Source: Bolinopsis microptera (taxonomy: Eukaryota; Ctenophora; Tentaculata; Lobata; Bolinopsidae). From it: a stretch of 64,000 nucleotides of DNA. The DNA lies in NCBI RefSeq assembly GCF_026151205.1, contig NC_087077.1, forward strand, positions 9,043,983 through 9,107,982, in the 5' to 3' direction. A model generated the notes under the pieces. That model was not told the origin of the DNA, ran no database searches, and saw only the letters and a list, made by a program, of their open reading frames with translations. This document shows positions 47,871 to 58,293 of the stretch, piece after piece; position 1 is the stretch's first letter, and every line of letters begins with the position of its first letter. The position numbers and the translations under genes were made by a program.

Positions 47871-48217
47871 ATGGGTACGGTATCATTCGATGGAATGAAA
47901 ATTTGATCATTGATTAATTTAACAATCAACAATGCTAATTTGTTTCAAATCGTATAGCTCTGCTAAAATTTCGTTTCCAGATCGTGCTTCAAAACTAATA
48001 AGCATGATAATGTGATGTATGTTTGGAGGACTTCGCACCGCTTCGACGCGCCGCGCTTCGCTTCGCAGAGCAACGATCTGCCGATCTGGAAGGGTTGACA
48101 ACGTCAATCAAAATGTAGGTAAAAACCATGCCATAATTTATATATTTTCAAATTATTTTCTAAAATAACTAGAACGTGATGTTTAAAATGGACAAAATTG
48201 GTCTTAGGAAATAATTT

Positions 48218-50707
48218 TTATTTTGGAATACTAGCCCACACAATCTGGGAGGGCCAGGCGATGATGTACTGTCGTACCCAACACAACACAACAGGATAAG
48301 TACAGAACCGGAAAAGAAGAGCAGTAATAGTGGCAGCGTTGTGTCGTGTAGTAGGAAAACGTTCATCGGGACACTGAACGTTCGTACTGTTAGGGAACAG
48401 TATAAGAGGATAGAGTTAGCATCGCTCTTCCTTGAGAGTAGAGTTGCAGTTTTAGGGGTACAAGAGCACCGGATTGTGCATGAGGAGCCCATCCCAAGAA
48501 GACAACGTAACAACCCCTCCCAAGATCCTAGGGTATCGGAGAGGAGGAGAACTCTGTTTCAGGCCAAAGACGCATATCATGAAAATCCTACAGAGGAGAG
48601 TAGAGAGGTAGTTAAGGAGTGTAAGGATGCACTTGCAGTGAGCTACAAAGAGGTTGAGGAGGAGACTCTTGCTTCTAGGATCAGGCGGGCTGAGGATGCT
48701 GCTGACAGGTGCAAAAATAAGGAAAGTTGGGACCTTATTAATGACATAAATGGCAGGAAAAGCAAGCCATGCAGCCTGGTTGATGGAGGTAGTGCAGAGG
48801 GGAGGTTGAAGAGCTGGAAGGACCACTTCACTAAGCTCCTGGGTCAACCACCATCTGTACCTGACCAGGAAATAGTTATCCAAACCATCCACCCCCAGCA
48901 GGATATAGAGACTGGTCTGTTTTGCAGGGAGGAGTTAGCGGAGGCGAGGAAGCAGATCAAGGAGGGTAAGGCCTATGGTGATGATGGCATAGCTCCAGAG
49001 ATTCTCAAAAGAGTGGACATGGACGACCTGATTCTAGAGTTCTGTAACAGCGCTCTGGTTGATGGAAAAATCCCTGATCAATGGCGGCAACTCAACATCG
49101 TGCCTGTGCCAAAGAAAGGAAATCTAACTAAAGTGGATAACTACAGAGGAATCGCTCTTACGTCCATTGTTAGTAAGACCCTGAATCGTATGATCCTTAA
49201 CAGAATCAAACCAGCGATGGAGAAAATCCTGAGGATCAACCAAAACGGATTTCGGGAGGGACGCAGTACCACCAGCCACATTCTGTGTCTAAGGAGGATC
49301 TTGGAGGGGGCTAGGGACAAAAACCTGACCGCCCTTCTCTTGTTCATCGATTTTAAGAAGGCCTTTGATAGCATTCATAGGGGCATATTGATGAAGATAC
49401 TCCTGGCATATGGGATACCAGAGCCCATTGTTAGGCTGATAGATGCTATGTACAAGGACACCATGGCACAAGTCATCACGGAGGATGGTCTGACTGAAGC
49501 TTTCCTTATACTTGCTGGAGTTATGCAGGGAGATACACTGGCGCCCTACCTCTTTGTGATTGTCATTGACTATGTGATGACAACAGCACTTAGAGGTAAA
49601 GATCTGGGCTTCACTGTCAACCCCAGTAGAAGCAGGAGATACCCAGCAGTTAAGATGACAGATGTCGACTTTGCTGACGATCTTGCACTGACAACAGACA
49701 CCGCAGAGCAAGCGCAAGATCTTCTTAGGTAAAATTATAATTTATTTATTTAAAAGAAAAAACCACGGATAGTTTTTAATTTACATAGTCGTATAACTAT
49801 AATCAAGTTAATCCTGTTTTCAAGAATGCGCGGCTTTGGCGGCCAGTTATTGACTTGTACATAAAATTGAATTTTAAATAGAAATGTGAATGTATTAAAA
49901 TTTAAAACTTTCAAAACGGAGGCTTATAAATATTATTATATTATGATTGTAAAATAAAGGATAAAATTTTAAATTTGTTTCACTAAAAAATTTGTTTCAC
50001 TTCTCCTCAGTGTGGAGCTGGCTGCTAACTCCGTTGGACTTCACCTCAACGAGAGTAAGACGAAGTACATCAGAGTCAATCTCTCTGAGTCTGACTCTAC
50101 CGTCATTAAAGCAGCAAGTGGGCAGGAGATAGAGCAAGTAGATGACTTTGTCTACCTTGGAAGCAGAATAATGAGTGCGGAGAAGGACTTTGATGTTAGG
50201 AAAGCAAAGGCATGGGGGGCCTGTCATCAGTTAAAGACAACCTGGAAGTCTGGAATGCGCAGGGACTTAAAGATCCGTGTCTTTCGAGCAACGGTTGAGC
50301 CTGTACTCCTGTACGGCTCTGAAGCTTGGACGATAAGCCAATCCATGACTAAGCGGATCAATGGATGCTACACTAGAATGCTCCGGATGGCCTTGAACAT
50401 ACGTTGGCCACAAATCATCAACAACAGTGATTTATACGGCAACATCCCCAAGCCATCAGCGATGATAGCCTCCAGAAGAATGAGACTGGCTGGACATGTA
50501 GCCAGGCATGACGACCTTCTGGCAAACCAACTTCTGTTCTGGGACCCTCAGCATGGATACAGGAGACCGGGGAGGCCCCACCTTACGTTTCTGGACATGC
50601 TAAAGAAGGACACCAGCCTTTCCTGTGTTGAAGAGATAAGATCTGTTATGCTTGACCGCGACGTGTGGCGAGGAATTGTAGTTGCTCGGACCAAGAAGCC
50701 GACTTAA
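48218..50707 (+). CDS. LINE-derived reverse transcriptase with an intron-like interruption and deleted endonuclease
   Basis: One frame reads from about 48218 to 49728. After removal of 49729-50010 it continues in phase to the stop at 50707. The removed 282 bp starts GTAAAA and ends TTCTCCTCAG, so it looks like a GT-AG intron. It falls just after the catalytic motif, giving LLSVELAANSVGLHL across the join. The protein starts with the first strand of an APE endonuclease (FIGTLNVRTVRE, VLGVQEHRI), then skips in frame to the basic linker. The RT is complete: LNIVPVPKKG, FIDFKKAFDSIHR (A), GVMQGDTLAPYLF (B), VDFADDLAL (C), YLGSRI, LLYGSEAW. About 780 codons read without a stop. No upstream ATG; the frame opens after a TAA near 48210. 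Confidence 0.75.
49729..50010 (+). other. Intron-like segment inside the LINE RT
   Basis: AT-rich, 282 bp, with GT-AG ends and a pyrimidine run before the acceptor (TTCACTTCTCCTCAG). The exon phase is preserved. A small insertion whose ends happen to mimic splice sites is the alternative; no terminal inverted repeats or target duplication were seen. Confidence 0.6.
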
Positions 50708-50893
50708 GTCAAGTAAGTCACAAGTAAAACAAAATTTATTTTAAGTAAAACAAAATTTGAATTTTATTGCCATATTACAATGAATAATAATATCGTAATA
50801 AACATAGTTAAACTTAAACATCCGATAATAAACTCATAAATATAATTGGATATGCTAACGAAATGTAAAATAAGCTTTTTTGCTATAATATAG

Positions 50894-51004
50894 TTGTCAT
50901 ACGTTGTATGACCCGCCGCGCACGAGTGCGCGGATCCCCCTGTATCGTTGATCGTAGAAACTCTACTATAGTGAAGCGACAGTGGGGGTCACCACGTGAT
51001 ACAA
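50894..51004. mobile_element. MITE family M1, 111 bp, 8-bp target duplication
   Basis: The ends TTGTCATACGTTGTATGACCC and GGGGGTCACCACGTGATACAA are imperfect inverted repeats. TAATATAG flanks both sides (50886-50893, 51005-51012). The 8-bp duplication suggests a hAT-type mobiliser. It contains GCGCACGAGTGCGC, a local palindrome. Other copies: 51260-51445 (interrupted) and 59478-59583 (inverted). Confidence 0.8.
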
Positions 51005-51019
51005 TAATATAGTAGTGAA

Positions 51020-51092
51020 TTACTGGGCCGCGCTCAGCCCGCCAAATCTTTATTACTGTTAATGAACATAATAGCCTGGGGTCCTCAGGTAA
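51020..51092. mobile_element. Micro-MITE family M2, copy a
   Basis: 73 bp, starting TTACTGGGCCGCGCTCAG and ending GGGGTCCTCAGGTAA. AGTAGTGAA flanks both sides (51011-51019, 51093-51101). It consists of two self-complementary ends around an AT-rich centre. Confidence 0.8.
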
Positions 51093-51259
51093 AGTAGTGA
51101 ACTACTCGAAGATTTGTCTCAATCTTACATTTTTATCAGCGCAATTCAAAATTTAAATAAAATTCTAAAGCAGAAGTGAACGTTATTCAAAAAATATATT
51201 TCTTCAACTGACTTGTTTTCTAAATGTTTAAATTTTATAAATAAATAGTCCATAATATC

Positions 51260-51445
51260 TTGTTTCACGTTGTAGCCCTACCGAGTGCGCGGCTTCGTCA
51301 TCCGTGGCTTTGATCACCTTACTGGGCCGCGCTCAGCCTGTCATTCCGCCGAATCTCTATTATGAACATGATAGCCTGAGGTCCCCAGGTACTGATCACC
51401 ACAAAACCACTTTGTGTAATGACAGGGGGTTACGACGTGATACAA
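51260..51445. mobile_element. MITE family M1, copy interrupted by an M2 element
   Basis: It starts TTGTTTCACGTTGTAGCCC and ends GGGGTTACGACGTGATACAA, matching the ends of the 50894 copy. Without the nested M2 copy and its duplicated 8 bp it measures about 104 bp. No clear target duplication remains. Confidence 0.7.
51319..51392. mobile_element. Micro-MITE family M2, copy b, nested in M1
   Basis: 74 bp, from TTACTGGGCC to GGTCCCCAGGTAC, with an exact 8-bp target duplication TGATCACC (51311-51318, 51393-51400). Confidence 0.85.
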
Positions 51446-51481
51446 TTAATTACACGTTATATTGGCATTACAACATTTTTG

Positions 51482-51571
51482 TTACCTGAGGACCCCAGGC
51501 TTTAATGTTGTTAAACAATGTTGTTAAACATAGAGATTAGGCGGAATGACCGGCTGAGCGCGGCCCAGTAA
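51482..51571. mobile_element. Micro-MITE family M2, copy c (inverted)
   Basis: 90 bp, starting TTACCTGAGGACCCCAGGC and ending GAGCGCGGCCCAGTAA. Its centre is longer because of an AACAATGTTGTT repeat. Flanks CATTTTTG / TATTTTTG match in 7 of 8 bases. Confidence 0.8.
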
Positions 51572-52111
51572 TATTTTTGTTGCACATGTTCCGAAACCAG
51601 AAATGAGACAGTACTGGACTAAAAACGAAGCTGGCAAAAGGAATCAGTTGCAGCTGTAAAAGCTTTACTATATAGTACCCGAAATACCGTTTCTAAAGCA
51701 CCACCCCAAGCCTAATATCTGATATCAGCTACAAGCACAAACATATAAATTGTTTAACAATTTTCAGACCATATTATTGAACAAATTGCATATTAGGATG
51801 TAAAAGTTTTAATACATAACACATAATATATACAAGCTACAAGCTTGAAGCTAGGTAGCTGCAGAAAAAATGCCGCGCTCGTTCAGCGTGGGGCTTTTCG
51901 TTTTTGATTTTACAAATGACAAAGCAACTTTTAATGATTATTAATGGAATTATCGGATATTTATAATTCAATATGTATTGATTCTTCTGTGGAAAACAAA
52001 AATTGTATTTTACTTAAATTGTATTTTACTTATAATATAATACACTATATTAAAAGTTAAATGTCTAGTATTTGTGTTGATTGTTATTATTAACTATTAA
52101 TTAAGTTACGT

Positions 52112-52187
52112 TTACTGGGCCGCGCTCAGCCGGTCATTCCGCCTAATCTCTATTCGTTTAATATTAAAGCCTGGGGTCCTCAGGTAA
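52112..52187. mobile_element. Micro-MITE family M2, copy d
   Basis: 76 bp, from TTACTGGGCC to CCTCAGGTAA, with an exact 8-bp duplication AGTTACGT (52104-52111, 52188-52195). Confidence 0.88.
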
Positions 52188-52489
52188 AGTTACGTTAGAT
52201 TGAAATATTTGCCTAAAACACTACAAAATGTTGTTTTTAAATATTTACAATACAAAACGACGGGGACACAGAAAGGAGAAGGACAACACATCACACGGAC
52301 GGAAACTGCTGCTGAGTTGACGAATATTTGATTATATTCATTATGGGTCTCTTGTTCATTAAAATAACAAATAAGTGTGATCATACTTCTAAAGTATATT
52401 GGGCTGACACAGTTGCTGCAAGGTTAACATTGGGGTCCAAAACCGGGAATGTGATACAAATTAATTTCGCGTTACGTTAATTGACGATG

Positions 52490-52690
52490 TCAATTCATCT
52501 CAGCTCGGCCACGGTGGAAAATTTGTAGATTCTATTCGTGCATAAAATAATAATCGACGATAAATTGGTAAACGCGCGTTTACTGTTATACTGACGATAT
52601 TCGTCGCGCGCGCGATAATCGTTTATATCAAATGATAATCGCACATATGACAATTACCGCGCAATCAGACACCGATAACATGATAATTGG
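52490..52690. repeat. Dispersed CGATAAT-rich repeat, copy 1
   Basis: The stretch after CCACGGTGGAAAAT is packed with CGATAA/TTATCG words, CGCGCGCG and palindromic turns. An inverted relative lies at about 58770-59150 (ending ATTTTCCACCGTG). The function is unknown. Confidence 0.6.
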
Positions 52691-52948
52691 ACGATAAAAT
52701 TTGTTAAAATAATTTACACGTTTTCTAATTGATACCAATATTTCAAAGTTTTTTAACGTGATTTTATTGTTTTATAATGTAGTGCCGCGCATTTACGTTG
52801 GAGTTTTGATATCTTCAAATCTAACTTAGAATCGAGCGCTATTTAATTTCAGTGCCTGGTAACGCCGCGCCTATAATGCACGCTATAATGCAGCTCTAGA
52901 CTCCCAATACCGCCATTATTTCAATTTAGCATTTTGTAACGTTGTTCA

Positions 52949-53193
52949 CAGGGGGAGCTGAAACCAGGTTTTCGATCAAACGCTGCCATGTGTAGTCATA
53001 CGTCGCCAAAAGTTGCTCTCGTCCAATGAAATCGCTGCATTATGTAAGCCAAGCTCCGCATATGAATATATGTAATTCAATTATGCATACTGACTTGCAA
53101 AATGCAGCGATTTCATTGCACGAGAGCAATTGTTGGCGACGTTTGACTACAAATGGCAGCATTTGATCAAAAACCTGGTTTCAGCCCCCCCTG
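52949..53193. mobile_element. Foldback MITE with ~95-bp terminal inverted repeats
   Basis: The left arm runs CAGGGGGAGCTGAAACCAGG ... GAAATCGCTGCATT. The right arm is its inverse (AATGCAGCGATTTC ... CCTGGTTTCAGCCCCCCCTG) with about 10% differences, around a short centre. 245 bp, non-coding. No reliable target duplication. Confidence 0.8.
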
Positions 53194-53338
53194 TGTGTTC
53201 CTGCTGTGACGTCATTTATATTTTGCTATCTACAACAACTACAAGCAGGCTGCATGCATGTTTCATAGATACAAATAGTGGATAATACCATTTGTCATAC
53301 ATTCTCTGCTTAATTCTCTGCTTATTTGAAATTGATTA

Positions 53339-53496
53339 GGGGTCGTTCACATATTACGTCATCAGCTGAGGGGGGGTATCCAAATGATTACGCTAGTGTA
53401 ATTTTGACACAATAGCTTGTGTAAAACTGATTACGGAGGGGGGGGGGTGTAAAAATGTTCCGAAAATGGATTACGTAATAATATGTGAACGACCCC
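53339..53496. mobile_element. Harbinger-like MITE, TTA target duplication
   Basis: The ends GGGGTCGTTCACATATTACG and GTAATAATATGTGAACGACCCC are inverted repeats flanked by TTA on both sides. A 3-bp TTA/TNA duplication is typical of the PIF/Harbinger group. 158 bp, non-coding. Confidence 0.78.
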
Positions 53497-53539
53497 TTAC
53501 GTAATATTATGGGAATCTCTAAACTAATAAAGTGTAGGC

Positions 53540-55934
53540 ATGTCACAAAGAATGAGAATGTTTGCGGGGCTAACTGTGACCCGGCAGCTGAAACCGCTCG
53601 GGGAGAGGAAGCAGCAATGGGAGTGAGTTAACTGCTATTTCATTAAAAATATTGTATGTATTCTTAAGTTAGTATATTGCTAAAATATACAGTTACCTTT
53701 GGGCTTAAACTGTGCGATTGTTTATTCAGTGTAAGATAACTGATTAATGCTTGTAGTAATAATGTTCTATCTAGGAAGTTTAGGGGGCGGAACCCATCAC
53801 TGGTAAATGATAAGGAGATACGGGAGGCTGTCGGCAGGTTCTGCCATATAGAAGGTAAGATATCATGGGTCCGTATATAGCCGATTTAGCAGATTTAATT
53901 ACGGAAGCTAGCGGACACATATTGCACGCAAATTCGCCACGCAGCATTATTACCTAGCGGAAGCCAGCGAATACCTGGCGGAAGCTAGCAGAAACTAGCG
54001 GTGTACCATTTCAGTTAATAATTGAACTACAATCCATCTGGGTTACAATCAATCTGAACCAGATTAATCCATGTCATGCATAGAATGATTAAGTCGCACA
54101 TGATGTACATAAGTGATATTGTTTCATAAAATAAGCTCTTGAAACTAGGATAATAGTGGTTTGTAACACAGAAACTTGATTTATATTCCTTTTCAGGGTC
54201 AGCAGTTACGGAGGACATGGTGCGGGAAGTGGGTCTGAGGTATAAGAAAATGAGGGCTGACCGCAAGCATAGACTTGGCAAGGCTAAAAGGACAGGAGGA
54301 ATCACCGCTGATGTGGCTGTCCAGACAGAATCCCTGCACAGCTTAGAGTGCAAGGTAATAAACTGTAGGTTAATGAAATCCCACTGCTGAAGGATTTCCA
54401 CTTCAATGGATGCCGGATCCAGCTGATGCTGTGTGCAGACACAAAAGCACTTTGGACAGTATTGGGTATGGGCTCCAACGGGACTTACCCATGCCCATTC
54501 TGCGAGATTAACAAAGATTGCATGCATATTCCAAGGAAGCAGCGAGTTCCAAGCAAAACAAGAACATTTGCAGGAATAACAGAAAATTTCAACGACAACA
54601 TGAGGTAGATGCAGTAGTCAAGTTGGGTAATTGTTTCATGGTATATTATGGATGTGTAATATTTACTGTTTGATCAACATTAATGTTACAACTTAATTTA
54701 TCAGGAAGACACAGTGTAACAGGAAACATCAGGCCCAGTTCATGAATGTCGCCTCACGACCCCTCACTGTCTGTTATGGAGAGGAGAATAAAGACTTATT
54801 ATCATGGGTCACAGTTCCATTCCTACACATTGTAAGATGAAATTTTTAGTGAACTATCACATTTCTTTTTCTTACACACTTTTACTATTATATGGAGATT
54901 TCAAAATCAATGCCTCAAACTGTAAGGTATCTGAGAAAATAATGTATTCTGCAGACTATAAAGGTTGGAACATACATATGGAAAGCTTACACCACGCTCT
55001 GTGAAGATGTGGACTTTGTTTATGCTTGTAATGTGGCTAATGGGGCCATACCCAACACTTACAGCAGTACAACAGACTTTGGTTCAATGATACACCAAAT
55101 TGAGCAAGGGGAAGTGATAACTAAAAAGTCAAACAGTGGGCCCCTTTGCTCAAAGTATGACCAGTTTATGAGGAGCATTAAAGTGATTCCTGAAGCTTAT
55201 CACGGGGTTTCACTAACGGGTGTACGCTCAGGATATTTCGTTAAAGCTAACCATGGACCATTTTGGCTGGAAAACTTCTATAAAAGCAGGTAATCAAATA
55301 GAATCATTCAAAAACTCACATCACTAGGTATAATTGTGCCCATCTGAAACATCATGCTACATATATATGACAACAGTTTCATATTCACAATTATTCAGAC
55401 TGATAAATCCGCTAGACAAGCAGAAATTCCAACCTCGCTTGTTGGCCCTCGACCGAATGAGGTTGGCGTTCAAAGATGTGCTTCTCTCTGGAGGGAAGAA
55501 TGCTAAGGTTGAAAATGCCAGTCAAATCGTATCCTTAAAGAATGCAAGGGACAAGTTTTTGCTAGAATACCGGCAGTTATCCAAGACTACCTCTGTCAAA
55601 GCAGAAAATCAAAGTTGTTTTAATTTCCCGTATCTAATCAATGGCTTAATTTTAATTCATAATTAAATAATAATTGGAACCATTCATGATATTAATCACT
55701 TGTTTTTGATAGGTCCACATTTTGGAGGACCACTTTGTTGAACAGATACAGTTGTGGGGTATGTTCAGTGGATCTTGGAACGAGCAGGGTGGGGAGAGTA
55801 CACACGCTCTCTTCAACAGACACGAACACATGACAAATCACTACCGAAACGACGAGGAAAGAGTGGTGAAAATTTGTGAACTTACTACACGAAAGTATCT
55901 TCTCAAGGTTAAATCAAAGCAAGATGACACCTAA
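53540..55934 (+). CDS. Intron-containing transposase-like gene (CxxC / Hx4H / acidic motifs)
   Basis: Exons with fitting phases: 53540-53622 (ATG), 53775-53854, 54197-54354, 54369-54604, 54705-54831, 54965-55290, about 55410-55587 and 55714-55934 (TAA). Between 54354 and 54369 lie only 14 nt (GT...AG). In order the protein shows: a basic N-terminus (FRGRNPSLV); ADTKALW about 18 residues before YPCPFC; a helical middle (VPFLHI, then a long exon with SYHGV-like segments); and a C-terminus with VHILEDH (H-x4-H) and WNEQGGES. D, CxxC, Hx4H and late Glu in this order recall zinc-containing DDE transposases of the CMC and Transib/RAG1 groups. I infer a transposase-like fold; the first catalytic Asp is not clear. 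No terminal repeats were found. Either an intron-bearing transposon or a domesticated gene. Confidence 0.65.
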
Positions 55935-55936
55935 GG

Positions 55937-57710
55937 TTGTATGAGGCTCTATCGTGAGCCCACACTAAACTTGTATGAGGCTCTATCATGAGCCCACACT
56001 AAACTTGTTTGAGGCTCTATCTTGAACCCACACTAAACTTGTATGAGGCTCTATCATGAACCCACACTAATCTTGTTTGAGGCTCTATCGTGAGCCCACA
56101 CTAAACTTGTATGAGGCTCTATCATGAACCCACACTAAACTTGTATGAGGCTCTATCGTGAGCCCACACTTAACTTGAATGAGGCTCTATCGTGAGCCCA
56201 CACTAAACTTGTATGAGGCTCTATCGTGAGCCCACACTAAACTTGTATGAGGCTCTATCATGAACCCACACTAATCTTGTATGAGGCTCTATCTTGAACC
56301 CACACTAAACTTGTATGAGGCTCTATCATGAACCCACACTAAACTTGTATGAGGCTCTATCATGAACCCACACTAATCTTGTATGAGGCTCTATCGTGAG
56401 CCCACACTAAACTTGTTTGAGGCTCTATCTTGAACCCACACTAAACTTGTATGAGGCTCTATCATGAACCCACACTAATCTTGTTTGAGGCTCTATCGTG
56501 AGCCCACACTAAACTTGTATGAGGCTCTATCATGAACCCACACTAAACTTGTATGAGGCTCTATCGTGAGCCCACACTAAACTTGAATGAGGCTCTATCG
56601 TGAGCCCACACTAAACTTGTATGAGGCTCTATCGTGAGCCCACACTAAACTTGTATGAGGCTCTATCATGAACCCACACTAATCTTGTATGAGGCTCTAT
56701 CTTGAACCCACACTAAACTTGTATGAGGCTCTATCATGAACCCACACTAAACTTGTATGAGGCTCTATCGTGAGCCCACACTAAACTTGAATGAGGCTCT
56801 ATCGTGAGCCCACACTAAACTTGTATGAGGCTCTATCGTGAGCCCACACTAAACTTGTATGAGGCTCTATCGTGAGCCCACACTAAACTTGTTTGAGGCT
56901 CTATCATGAACCCACACTAAACTTGTATGAGGCTCTATCATGAACCCACACTAAACTTGTATGAGGCTCTATCATGAACCCACACTAATCTTGTATGAGG
57001 CTCTATCGTGAGCCCACACTAAACTTGTATGAGGCTCTATCATGAACCCACACTAAACTTGTATGAGGCTCTATCGTGAGCCCACACTAAACTTGAATGA
57101 GGCTCTATCGTGAGCCCACACTAAACTTGTATGAGGCTCTATCGTGAGCCCACACTAAACTTGTATGAGGCTCTATCATGAACCCACACTAAACTTGTAT
57201 GAGGCTCTATCTTGAACCCACAATAAACTTGTATGAGGCTCTATCTTGAACCCACACTAAACTTGTATGAGGCTCCATCGTGAGCCCACACTAAACTTGT
57301 ATGAGGCTCTATCTTGAACCCACACTAAACTTGTATGAGGCTCTATCTTGAACCCACACTAAACTTGTATGAGGCTCCATCGTGAGCCCACACTAATCTT
57401 GTTTGAGGCTCTATCGTGAGCCCACACTAAACTTGTATGAGGCTCTATCATGAACCCACACTAAACTTGTATGAGGCTCTATCTTGAACCCACAATAAAC
57501 TTGTATGAGGCTCTATCTTGAACCCACACTAAACTTGTATGAGGCTCCATCGTGAGCCCACACTAAACTTGTATGAGGCTCTATCTTGAACCCACACTAA
57601 ACTTGTATGAGGCTCTATCATGAACCCACACTAAACTTGTATGAGGCTCCATCGTGAGCCCACACTAATCTTGTTTGAGGCTCTATCGTGAGCCCACACT
57701 AAACTTGTAT
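55937..57710. repeat. 34-bp satellite array, ~52 copies, with 408-bp higher-order period
   Basis: The unit is TTGTATGAGGCTCTATCGTG followed by AGCCCACACTAAAC. It varies at a few positions: CGTGAGC/CATGAAC/CTTGAAC, and TAT/TTT/AAT after TTG. The order of variants repeats every 12 units: the rare TTGTTTG unit recurs at 56073, 56481 and 56889, exactly 408 bp apart, with the same series of variants between. The array begins two bases after the transposase-like gene's stop codon. Confidence 0.95.
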
Positions 57711-57800
57711 AATATATGGCTCTACGGTACTATTTTTGGTTATTTATCACTAAACTTGTATAATATATGGCTCTACGGTACTATTATTGGTTATTTATTT
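57685..57800. repeat. Tandem duplication, ~51 bp, at the array's right edge
   Basis: CACTAAACTTGTATAATATA plus TGGCTCTACGGTACTAT and TTATTTAT occurs twice in a row with one substitution. It is a divergent end of the 34-bp array. Confidence 0.8.
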
Positions 57801-58073
57801 TGATCTATATTCAATATTGTTGTTTCATTGCTGTCACCATGAAGTATGGATAACCACATGCACCAACGGAGATTGTGACGTCACAATGGTTGTTCACCAA
57901 ATTCTACTTCAAAATTGAAATTTGCCACTAATTAACGGAATGCGCTGGTCTAATTATTGTTTGGCAACATGATATTTGTGCGCGCGAGAAAGTCTAGTCT
58001 TTCATTTTTATACGCCACCGCAACATATTTTAATCATTGTACAGATCTCGCGTAAGGCCGAGCGTGAGTTTGA

Positions 58074-58293
58074 AACGATTTTGTTAGTTTGGAGGAGCAT
58101 CACGGCTCTCGACAGTCAAAGTACAAATACGAAATGAAACTAGGCAAATGTGATAACAGAAATGGAAATAATACGGAAGGTGCACATTTTCCGTATTATT
58201 TCCATTTCTGTTATCACATTTGCCTAGTTTCATTTCGTATTTGTACTTTGACTGTCGAGAGCCGTGATGCTCCTCCAAACTAACAAAATCGTT
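58074..58293. repeat. 220-bp near-perfect inverted repeat
   Basis: Arms of about 103 bp (AACGATTTTGTTAGTTTGGA ... TAATACGGAA) face each other around a centre of about 10 bp containing GTGCAC. A 12-bp direct repeat TTAATCATTGTA lies at 58030-58041 and 58292-58303. The open frames on both strands here are mirror images and not genes. Confidence 0.93.

Noticed and set aside
53540-55934. Firm identification as a RAG1 or Transib protein
   Set aside because: Motif order is suggestive, but the overall sequence is too different by eye and the first catalytic Asp is not placed; a structure search is needed.
55937-57710. Possible CRISPR-like array
   Set aside because: Units are contiguous without unique spacers, and the context is eukaryotic; it is a satellite.
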